Source: CANIZL01 sp043788645 (GTDB lineage Bacteria > Verrucomicrobiota > Verrucomicrobiia > Limisphaerales > UBA9464). Taken from it: DNA of 19,075 bases. The position numbers and the translations under genes are program-made. This document shows positions 1-6,374 of this stretch, in pieces; positions within the stretch are counted from its first letter, which is position 1; each line of letters begins with the position of its first letter. The notes beneath the pieces were generated by a model. It had not been told where the DNA came from. It was given only the letters and a program-made list of their open reading frames with translations, and searched no databases. The DNA lies in the NCBI GenBank assembly GCA_043788645.1, contig JAYVTS010000378.1, forward strand, positions 1-19,075. Reading direction: 5' to 3'.

Positions 1-1006
1 GTTCGGTATCACCAATGTTCTGGGCCACAATCTTGTAGCTGGCCTGTTTATTGATGTACTTCTCGGGTTCACCCGTCTTGGTAATCTTGAGGCCCGGCTT
101 CACGACCAACGTACACGCATCATCTTTGACCGTGCCCGCGTTGGAGGACGTCGCAACCGCAACGTTGCAATGTTTACCACGTTCCGCGGCTTTGGCGGGA
201 ACGGTCACCGTTTTGGAGGCGCCCGGGGCCAAGTCACCGATTTGGAATGACTTTTGGCCGCCACCGAGGCCGGCCGGGATGTCGTCGCTGATCACGACGC
301 CCTTGGCGACCGCGGAGCCGGTGTTCTTTACCGTGACGGTGTAGGCCAGATCAGCGCCCAATTGGGCAGTCTCCGGACCGGACTTATCAATCGCCAGTGC
401 CGGACGGCCGACTACGGTTTGAGCGCAAACCCGTGGATCCGCTGCCACCGTGGCGCAACCGAACAGAGTGCCTTCCTTGTCCGCTTTAATCGTCACTTTG
501 AGAGGTTTGGTCTCGCCTGCATCCAGGTTCCCCAGGTTCCAAACGAGTTTGTTCCCTTGAACGGATGCTTGCGGCTCGGTGCTGACCAAGGTCGCTCCTG
601 CGGGCACCTCGTCCGTGACGACGACATTCCCGGCGCAACCGGTGGCCATCGGTCTGAGTTCATAGGTGAAGGGTTCACCGAGCACCGCTTCCGCCGGCAT
701 GGTCTTGCTCATCTGAACGAGGCCGCTCGTGATCACGGAGCACTTCGTGTTGCTCGGAATCGGAGCGACCGGCTTGGGAGCCGCCGCGATGACCATCGGT
801 TTAGCCGCTAGGGCAGGCATGGGTGCCGGAGCCGGTACGCCGGAGCCCTTGAAATATGGAGAACGACCGGTATAAAAGTCTCCAACGATGACCTCGTAGG
901 TCTGACGATCGCGGATCCGCATTTCGCGGTCGGTCTCTTGGGCAACGGCAGGCCCGGCGAGTGCGCCGACGAGGGCGGCCACGTACAAGGCATTAATGAA
1001 TTTCAT
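1..1006 (-). CDS. OmcB-like DUF11-repeat envelope protein, 5' part (cut by window edge)
   Basis: The frame is open from an ATG at 1006 down to the window edge, giving 335 codons with no stop. It begins MKFINALYVAALVGALAG with a likely signal peptidase site after AVA (about residue 22), so the product is exported. After a Pro/Ala-rich linker (about 55-85) come DUF11-type beta-sandwich repeats. The first (about 88-190) carries VVVTDEVPAGATL, the second (about 200-300) has VVISDDIPAG, and a third starts near 303. Spaced cysteines (TKCSV, ATGCAGN, FGCATV, RVCAQ, GKHCNV, DDACTL) and the repeat style resemble chlamydial OmcB, the large cysteine-rich outer envelope protein. Verrucomicrobial relatives are usually annotated as DUF11 proteins. 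Family knowledge suggests a disulfide-linked surface or periplasmic structural role. No good Shine-Dalgarno sequence precedes the ATG. The C-terminus lies outside the window. Confidence 0.82.
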   Translation of the reverse strand, partial: MKFINALYVAALVGALAGPAVAQETDREMRIRDRQTYEVIVGDFYTGRSPYFKGSGVPAPAPMPALAAKPMVIAAAPKPVAPIPSNTKCSVITSGLVQMSKTMPAEAVLGEPFTYELRPMATGCAGNVVVTDEVPAGATLVSTEPQASVQGNKLVWNLGNLDAGETKPLKVTIKADKEGTLFGCATVAADPRVCAQTVVGRPALAIDKSGPETAQLGADLAYTVTVKNTGSAVAKGVVISDDIPAGLGGGQKSFQIGDLAPGASKTVTVPAKAAERGKHCNVAVATSSNAGTVKDDACTLVVKPGLKITKTGEPEKYINKQASYKIVAQNIGDTE

Positions 1007-1596
1007 TCGCAAGTGCAGTGAGTCTACTTAAGGGGTTTTATCTGTCGACGTGAAGGCGTCCGAACCGAAAAATGCAAGTCTAGGATCGAAGAAAGGTCCT
1101 TCCGGATTTCCCAGTAGGCCAAAAACGATCCTAAATTGCAAAAACATTTCGTGGTTGGCGCCCAACACCCGTGACTTATCTCCTTCTGAGCGTCTCGTGT
1201 CAAGATGCCCAAGTTTGGAAATAAACCTAACATTTCCACTATCCCAATGAAGACGACCCATCTTTCAACCGTCCGTAACGCTGACTAAAAGTGCCCTTAA
1301 ACAACGAATTTTGGCCAAATATTGGCGAAAAACGCCTTGCTCGAATTTTCCCGGATCACAGCCTCGATACGTTTTGATTCTCCGCAGGCGTACTTTGTTT
1401 AAGCTTATGCGGATCGCGACGGTGCTCAACTCCAGTGTCCAGCCTCATGAGGACTGCTGCGGTTGATTCGGTCAAAAGCACAGGAGACAACCACGGTCAG
1501 TAACGTCATCGAGTCGTCGGGCTAAAACGGGTGAAGGCCGGTTTGAAAGAATCATCCTAACCGCGAACAATTGGGAAAAAGACCCAAGCAAGAAAT
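1007..1596. other. 590-bp intergenic region
   Basis: This stretch separates the OmcB-like gene from the rpsR terminator. No open frame here looks like a protein: the short frames overlap on both strands and show no family motif or start signal. It holds the TTGACA/GATAAG promoter candidate, a perfect 10-bp palindrome CCTCATGAGG (1443-1452), and a small GGCG-AAAAA-CGCC hairpin near 1324-1336. No tRNA or known RNA family was recognised. Confidence 0.5.
1175..1203 (-). promoter_or_regulatory. Candidate sigma-70 promoter for the OmcB-like gene
   Basis: Read on the minus strand there is a perfect TTGACA (1203-1198), a 17-base spacer, then GATAAG (1180-1175), a 4/6 match to TATAAT. The predicted start would leave a leader of about 160 nt before the ATG at 1006. 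Strand, spacing and lack of other genes fit, but the -10 is imperfect. Confidence 0.4.
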
Positions 1597-1618
1597 CCCG
1601 CCGGATCGCTCCGGCGGG
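1597..1618 (-). terminator. Hairpin terminator after rpsR
   Basis: A perfect 9-bp stem (CCCGCCGGA / TCCGGCGGG) with a 4-base loop lies 38 bp beyond the rpsR stop. On the minus strand it is followed by ATTTCTT, a weak T tract. It fits the end of the dksA-like/rpmG/rpsR transcript. Confidence 0.7.
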
Positions 1619-1655
1619 CTGAAATCAGGTCGGCGATAGCCAGCGAAAACAGACT

Positions 1656-1901
1656 CTACTTCATCAGCAACATCTGACGGGCGCGCTTAATCGCGGTGGT
1701 CAGCTTGCGCTGGAAGTGAGCGGGTAAGGCGGTGTACTTGCGCGGCAAAATGCGACCATTATCGGTCACATACTGCTTTAGCAGAGCGATGTTTTTGAAG
1801 TCGATCGCATCCACCGTGAAGTCCACCTTGGGCTTTGGGCGAGGAGTACGAGCGGCCGTAGAACGACGTTTTTTTTCGTCGAGCTTGTTCTTGCGTGGCA
1901 T
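1656..1901 (-). CDS. rpsR: 30S ribosomal protein S18
   Basis: The 81-residue protein begins MPRKNKLDEKKRR and contains the conserved S18 core: VDAIDFKNIALLKQYVTDNG, then RILPRKYTALPAHFQRKL and the basic tail TAIKRARQMLLMK. Length and order match S18, a small-subunit protein that pairs with S6 on the 30S platform. The N-terminal cysteines of the zinc-binding form are absent. The ATG lies 3 bases after the rpmG stop, with GGGAG inside the end of rpmG as a possible ribosome-binding site, so the two genes are probably translated from one message. A hairpin terminator follows. Confidence 0.96.
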   Translation of the reverse strand: MPRKNKLDEKKRRSTAARTPRPKPKVDFTVDAIDFKNIALLKQYVTDNGRILPRKYTALPAHFQRKLTTAIKRARQMLLMK

Positions 1902-1904
1902 GGT

Positions 1905-2072
1905 TTACTTGATCTCCCGATGGAGGGTATGGCGACGAAGGAAGGGATTAAACTTCTTTTTCTCCACCTTCTCAGTCTGGAGTTTTTTGTTGCGAGTGGT
2001 CTGGTAACGCGAGACGGGCTTGCCCTCTTTCTTCGCTTCCGTGCACTCAATAGTCACGATTTCGCGCGGCAT
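1905..2072 (-). CDS. rpmG: 50S ribosomal protein L33, cysteine-poor form
   Basis: This short gene encodes 55 residues starting MPREIVTIECTEAKKEG, followed by SRYQTTRNKKLQTEK and KKKFNPFLRRHTLHREIK. The pattern (V.I.C.E....G...Y.T..NK......L...K+.P..++H...+E.K) is that of L33, a small protein near the 50S E site. Only one cysteine (C10) is present, so the paired CxxC zinc knuckles of the C+ form are missing. It lies 5 bases after the dksA-like stop and 3 bases before rpsR. The start is fixed by length and by GGAAG about 9 bases upstream. Confidence 0.95.
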   Translation of the reverse strand: MPREIVTIECTEAKKEGKPVSRYQTTRNKKLQTEKVEKKKFNPFLRRHTLHREIK

Positions 2073-2077
2073 AAAAA

Positions 2078-2869
2078 TTAATCTTCCTTGCTCTTGACCG
2101 GTTTTTCCTCGACGTCGTCATCGTCGTCGTTATCGGCTGCACTGCTGGTTTCAACACTCCCCAAGGAGCCCAGGCGATTGCGTTGCCGCAAAGCTCCTTC
2201 GCGCTCCAATTGCAATTGCGCTTCCACTGTAAAACGCGCCCAAGGGTTTGCATCCAGCCGAGTTTTTGGAATCGGTTTGCCGGTCAATTCGCAAATTCCA
2301 AAAGTATTCTTCTCGATCCGACGCAACGCTTCCTCAATCTCAAAAATCGCTTCTTGATCGGACGAAAGCATCCCCAATGCGAGATCCCGGTCGAAATTGT
2401 CAGTCCCCGAATCGCCCATGTGGAGACCATAACTTTCCATCTCCGCTTGAGATTCCTTCTGGAGCCCGTTGATCTGAAGGCGGAGCCGGTCATGACGTTC
2501 CAGGAGGTCTTCGTAGTGTTTTTTCCATTCCGGCTTCACCCGGTTAATGGGCGTCCAGGCCCCAGGACCGAAGGTCGTCTTGCCCTTGGTCAGCGGCCGA
2601 CCCAAAAGTGCAGCGACATTCGCTGCACCCACCACTTTGGGCGCGAGCTTGCTCTTACCGGCCGAAGCGGCCGGAGCGGCCGCAGCGGCGGGCGCGGCGG
2701 GAGCCGTCGTTTTTTTTGCTGGAATTTCTTTTTTCACTGCTACAGAAATTTCGCTCTGAAGGTTCTTCCCCCCTGCCGAAACACAAACTGTTCTGCGTTC
2801 CGCTCCGGCATGAAGGCCGCGGAAGCTAGCAACCCTCCCCCGGTGCGCCACAACTTTTTTACAGGACAT
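2078..2869 (-). CDS. DksA/TraR-family regulator with degenerate zinc finger
   Basis: The conserved part is the C-terminal half: a coiled-coil stretch (PEWKKHYEDLLERHDRLRLQ), then IFEIEEALRRIEKNTFGICEL, TGKPIPKTRLDANPW and ARFTVEAQLQLERE. This is the DksA/TraR architecture, whose members bind RNA polymerase through the secondary channel and act with ppGpp. Only the first cysteine of the usual CxxC...CxxC remains, so zinc is probably not bound. The N-terminal third is low-complexity Lys/Ala/Pro, and the tail is acidic (DDDDDVEEK). The ATG at 2869 was chosen because AGGAGG lies 4 bases upstream. A GTG at 2737, starting MKKEIPAKK, is the main alternative and would drop a poorly conserved leader. 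An open frame continues upstream to 2938. rpmG follows 5 bases after the stop. Confidence 0.85.
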   Translation of the reverse strand: MSCKKVVAHRGRVASFRGLHAGAERRTVCVSAGGKNLQSEISVAVKKEIPAKKTTAPAAPAAAAAPAASAGKSKLAPKVVGAANVAALLGRPLTKGKTTFGPGAWTPINRVKPEWKKHYEDLLERHDRLRLQINGLQKESQAEMESYGLHMGDSGTDNFDRDLALGMLSSDQEAIFEIEEALRRIEKNTFGICELTGKPIPKTRLDANPWARFTVEAQLQLEREGALRQRNRLGSLGSVETSSAADNDDDDDVEEKPVKSKED

Positions 2870-2961
2870 TACTCCTCCTCGTTGATGCCCCATTTCACGA
2901 ACCCGCGAGCCTCTCTGATCGAGAATCAATTCGCCCAAGACGCTGCTAACGAAGCGGAGAG

Positions 2962-4296
2962 CTAGCCCAACCGCTGCCAGCGTCTGGCCTTCAACTCAAA
3001 CCGAGGAAGAGAGCCCGCCGCAACCGCCCGCACCGTGAGCCGGAGTCCCAACGCCGCTCTAAACGTCTCCGCCAACACGGCCGCCATTGGAGGATCCCCT
3101 TCCACTTCCAACGTTAATTCTGGCAACACCGATCGGCCATCGACCGTCATCCGATATTCGCCCAACGCGGGAAATCGCCGAATCAATTCATCCACCGCGC
3201 TGGGAAATATGTTTACCCCTCGAACGACCACCATATCGTCCACACGCCCCAAAATCCCGCCGTCGAGCACCAGCGCCGTCGGCGCATTCTCCAACGTACC
3301 CACCGCGGAAATCCGTCGAGCACTCACCAAATCACCGGTCCGATATCGAATCAAAGGCGCGCCTGTACGGCGCAAAGTCGTCAATACCAACTCACCCGTT
3401 ACTCCCTCATCCACCGCTCGGTGTCCGGTGGTTTCAATCACTTCCGCAAAAAAACTCCGCTCCAACACCACCAACTGGCCCGGCCGACCAGGATGTTCAT
3501 ACGTCACCGGACCCACTTCAGTTAGCCCGTGGTGGTCAAAAACTCGGGCTCCACCCCAGGCCTCGCTCAAACGCTCGCGAAAAATCGGCAAACTTCCCCC
3601 CGGCTCACCGGCTACGATGAGAGTTCGGACTCGGCAACGGGCACCCGAGGGGTCCGCTTCACGAACCGACGCGGCGAGATGCAACAAATACGTCGGAGTT
3701 CCACACACCACCGAGCATTCGTTTTCAATCAGAACACGAGCCCGAAGTGCACTGGACATTCCCCCACCCGGCAATGCCAGACAACCAAGCCGTTGCGCCG
3801 CTTCAAACGCAAGCCAAAAGCCAAGGAACGGTCCAAAACTAAACGCCACAAAAACACGATCCCCGGGCGCCACCGCCGCCGCCCGGAAAACCGTTACCCA
3901 ATCTTCCGTCATCGCACTCCAGTCCGCCGCCGTATCCAGCCAGCGCACGGGCGAGCCCGTCGTACCACTGGTCTGATGACAACGCACGTAAGCGTCGGAG
4001 GGCGACGTCAGGTTGGTTCCGTAGGGTGGGCGGGCCGTTTGATCGGCCACCAATTCAGCCTTGGTCGTGAACGGAAAACGCGAGGTAAAATCGGCCAACG
4101 ATTTAGGTGCCGCGGAGCACCCCGCGGTGGCAAACTTCCGTTGATAAAAGGGATTGCACGCCAGGACTGCCGAAACCACCGCTGACACGCACAACCGAGC
4201 GGGCAAACTGGCTAGGTCCTGGTTGGACACGGTCGGCAATCCCAGCGGCTCCGGCCGTTTAAGCTTTAGCGCGAGCCGACGACGGTGTGGGCCCAC
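2962..4296 (-). CDS. Phenylacetate-CoA ligase-like adenylate-forming enzyme
   Basis: This 444-residue member of the ANL superfamily resembles PaaK, which activates a carboxylic acid with ATP and couples it to CoA. Visible motifs are the P-loop TSGTTGSPV (109-117), the A5-like HHGLTEVGP (255-263), YRTGD (318-322) and GRVDDMVVVRGVNIFPSAVDE (350-370), the PaaK form of the A8 hinge. A lysine near the end (ELKARRW, K436) sits where the catalytic A10 lysine is expected. The N-terminal NPFYQRKF also fits PaaK. The actual substrate cannot be read from sequence. The GTG at 4296 overlaps the upstream membrane-protein gene by 38 bases. TTG at 4239 or GTG at 4230 would avoid the overlap and keep the domain, so the start is uncertain. 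Confidence 0.8.
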   Translation of the reverse strand: MGPHRRRLALKLKRPEPLGLPTVSNQDLASLPARLCVSAVVSAVLACNPFYQRKFATAGCSAAPKSLADFTSRFPFTTKAELVADQTARPPYGTNLTSPSDAYVRCHQTSGTTGSPVRWLDTAADWSAMTEDWVTVFRAAAVAPGDRVFVAFSFGPFLGFWLAFEAAQRLGCLALPGGGMSSALRARVLIENECSVVCGTPTYLLHLAASVREADPSGARCRVRTLIVAGEPGGSLPIFRERLSEAWGGARVFDHHGLTEVGPVTYEHPGRPGQLVVLERSFFAEVIETTGHRAVDEGVTGELVLTTLRRTGAPLIRYRTGDLVSARRISAVGTLENAPTALVLDGGILGRVDDMVVVRGVNIFPSAVDELIRRFPALGEYRMTVDGRSVLPELTLEVEGDPPMAAVLAETFRAALGLRLTVRAVAAGSLPRFELKARRWQRLG

Positions 4297-4846
4297 TTTG
4301 AATCGCCGCCCCGGGCTTTTTGGCCGTCGGATTCGGTTTAAATTTGGTCACCAATCCGCCGCCAGCCAAGGCCAGGACGATCCCGAGGTAAAACACGGGA
4401 TTCACCCTCTCGAAATCAATTTCATGCCGAAATAACCACAACGAAACGAGGGCATTGATCACGGGTGCTCCGGCGAAGACAATTGACATGACGGCGGCCG
4501 GTTGCCCCTTGGCACCGAAGGCGAGTAAGGTGCCGAAAGCCCCGACCGCGCCAGCAATCCCCGCAATGAGCGACCACCAAGAGCCGGCGCTCGTGTAGCC
4601 ACTGAAGGCCGCCCCGCGACTCATGAGGAGCACCAGAGGAGCCAGCACGGCCGTCAAAAAGTAGGCAATGCCGACGAAAAGAAACGCCTTGTAACGTCCA
4701 TTTGCGGGATCGCCCATCGTCATCTGCCCTTTGTGCAGCAGGATACCGTACACCCCCCAGGTGAACACGGTGATCAACGTGAAATAAAACCAAGTGTTAC
4801 CGGGAGCGACCGCGGCAGGAGCCGAATTCATACGTAGGCGGATCAT
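4259..4846 (-). CDS. Half-size EamA/DMT-like membrane protein
   Basis: The 195-residue protein has about five hydrophobic segments: near 18-40 (FYFTLITVFTWGVYGILL), 52-75, 88-110, 113-134 (VMSIVFAGAPVINALV) and 148-167 (FYLGIVLALAGGGLVT). The central Gly/Ala-rich pair and the P..NALVSLWLF segment recall one EamA repeat of drug/metabolite transporters, but full members carry ten segments. It might work as a dimer or not be a transporter at all. The tail is Pro/Ala/Lys-rich. Two ATGs, at 4846 and 4831, are possible and neither has a clear ribosome-binding site. Its 3' end may overlap the ligase gene. Substrate unknown. Confidence 0.7.
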   Translation of the reverse strand: MIRLRMNSAPAAVAPGNTWFYFTLITVFTWGVYGILLHKGQMTMGDPANGRYKAFLFVGIAYFLTAVLAPLVLLMSRGAAFSGYTSAGSWWSLIAGIAGAVGAFGTLLAFGAKGQPAAVMSIVFAGAPVINALVSLWLFRHEIDFERVNPVFYLGIVLALAGGGLVTKFKPNPTAKKPGAAIQSGPTPSSARAKA

Positions 4847-4884
4847 ATGGCTATCAGCCGGATCAGCAACGGGATTGTTTGGAT

Positions 4885-4929
4885 GCGGTGTCGGATTTCA
4901 GGTTTTAAATACCTGACCCCGGATACCTG
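4885..4929 (-). repeat. Symmetric hairpin repeat, copy A
   Basis: On the minus strand this 45-nt unit starts 7 bases past the DUF1501 stop. It reads CAGGT, 9 bases, CAGGT, 7 bases, ACCTG, 9 bases, ACCGC, so an inner stem is flanked by a degenerate outer stem. A second copy with the same spacing lies after the pilT-like gene at 14943-14987. The two match at about 30 of 43 aligned positions by eye. It may act as a terminator or be a dispersed REP-like element. Confidence 0.6.
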
Positions 4930-4936
4930 ACAGCTG

Positions 4937-6343
4937 CTACCCCAAGATTCCCAGGATCGGTCGGGAACCCTCCTCGACCAAACGAACGGGGCGCCCGTTG
5001 ATTTCAATCTCCAATTTTTTGTGATCGATCCCTAACTGCCGCAAGAGGGTGGCTTGGAGATTTCCCAGGTACTCCGGCTTTTCGACCGCTCGATACCCAA
5101 ACTCATCCGTCGCGCCATAAACCATTCCTCCTTGCACCCCACCACCCGCCAACCACGAAGTAAACCCTTTGCCGTTGTGATCCCGCCCGGTCGTGTTCTG
5201 AGACCAGGGCGTGCGGCCAAATTCGCTCGTCCATACTACCAACGTACTTTCAAGCAGGCCCCGTTGTTTTAGATCGCGAATGAGACCGGCTATCGGTTTG
5301 TCCGTCTGTCGACAAAGGGGGCCGTGGGTCTCAATATCATCGTGCGCATCCCAACGCCCATTTCCTCCACCCGCATGGCAGACTTGGATGAAACGCACCC
5401 CGCGCTCCACCAACCGACGTGCCAGCAAGAGCTGTTTCCCGAAATCATCGGTTTCAGGCTCGCCAATTCCGTAACCGCCTTTGGTGGAAAGGGATTCCCG
5501 TCTGAAATCGAGCAATTCGGGGGCCGAAAGTTGCATCCGTGCCGCCAATTCATAAGACCGTGTTCGGGCCGTAATGGCACTCTCTAGCTCGTACCGCTCA
5601 CGAAACTCGCGATTCAACTCGGCCAGGGTTTGCATTTGCCGATCCCGCTCCGCTGGCGGCAATGATTTGGGAGGATAAAGATCGCGGATCGGGACCTCGC
5701 CCGATTGCAAAGGCGTCGCGGCGAGTTTCGCACCGAGATAACCCCCGCTCAATTGCGCGGGCGACGTCGGCCGACCCAGGTTCACAAATCCCGGAAGATT
5801 CTGATTTTCTGAACCAAGAGCGTAGGTGATCCAACTCCCGAGACTGGGGTGGTCTAAGAGTCGATCCCGGTGTCCGGTAGCCATTTCAACGACCGCCGGG
5901 AAATGATTGGTCTCGTGACAATACATGGATCGCACGATCGCCAGTTCATCGATCACGCCGCCCACCTGGGGAAACCACTCGGAGACCGGAATCCCCGATT
6001 CACCATAGCGCGTGAACGTCCGCCGACAGGGGATTACCGGCCGCTTCATTTCAGCCATGTTATCGCCAAAACCCACGGCATCGATCAGAGTCCCGGCCAG
6101 CTTATTGTCCTTGGGATCAAAGGTATCGATATGACTGACCCCACCGCACATAAAGAGAAAAATCACCGACTTGGCCCGCGGCGCCGCGTGAGGCAGGGTC
6201 GGGATCGCGCCGAGTTTACCTTCCGCAGCCCACAGGGCGCCCAGGGCAGAGCCGTAGAATCCCAGACCCGCTTGGTATAAGAACTGGCGCCGTGCAATCC
6301 GGCCACATGGAAAGAGGGAGTGCGGGTTGGGGGATGATTTCAT
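4937..6343 (-). CDS. DUF1501 family protein with Tat signal
   Basis: This 468-residue protein begins MKSSPNPHSLFPCGRIARR with a twin-arginine signal (RRQF at residues 18-21 followed by a hydrophobic run), so it is probably exported folded. The mature part carries DUF1501 hallmarks: FLFMCGGVSHIDTFDPK, VRSMYCHETNHFP, WTSEFGRTP and GRDHNGKGF. DUF1501 belongs to the alkaline phosphatase/sulfatase-like superfamily and is greatly expanded in PVC bacteria. Its biochemical role is not settled. The ATG at 6343 has GGAAGG about 8 bases upstream. A longer start at 6367 would put extra residues before the Tat motif. It lies 31 bases after the DUF1549/DUF1553 gene, the pairing commonly seen in PVC genomes, so the two probably form an operon. 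Confidence 0.9.
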   Translation of the reverse strand: MKSSPNPHSLFPCGRIARRQFLYQAGLGFYGSALGALWAAEGKLGAIPTLPHAAPRAKSVIFLFMCGGVSHIDTFDPKDNKLAGTLIDAVGFGDNMAEMKRPVIPCRRTFTRYGESGIPVSEWFPQVGGVIDELAIVRSMYCHETNHFPAVVEMATGHRDRLLDHPSLGSWITYALGSENQNLPGFVNLGRPTSPAQLSGGYLGAKLAATPLQSGEVPIRDLYPPKSLPPAERDRQMQTLAELNREFRERYELESAITARTRSYELAARMQLSAPELLDFRRESLSTKGGYGIGEPETDDFGKQLLLARRLVERGVRFIQVCHAGGGNGRWDAHDDIETHGPLCRQTDKPIAGLIRDLKQRGLLESTLVVWTSEFGRTPWSQNTTGRDHNGKGFTSWLAGGGVQGGMVYGATDEFGYRAVEKPEYLGNLQATLLRQLGIDHKKLEIEINGRPVRLVEEGSRPILGILG

Positions 6344-6374
6344 TTGGAGTAGCCTTCCGCGTCCCATCGGCTGC

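Noticed and set aside
254..811. Plus-strand open frame of 185 codons near the left edge
   Set aside because: It is the shadow of the OmcB-like gene on the minus strand, which has a signal peptide and DUF11 repeats and stays open across the whole region.
1024..1261. Short open frames of 66-77 codons upstream of the OmcB-like gene
   Set aside because: They overlap on both strands, have no recognised motif, and overlap the promoter candidate and predicted leader.
2183..2965. Long plus-strand open frame opposite the dksA-like gene
   Set aside because: Antisense to a recognised DksA/TraR gene, with no domain or start signal of its own.
3035..3976. Long plus-strand open frame opposite the PaaK-like gene
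   Set aside because: It lies wholly antisense to a gene with clear ANL motifs and is Arg/Ser/Pro-rich, as expected of a shadow frame in GC-rich DNA.
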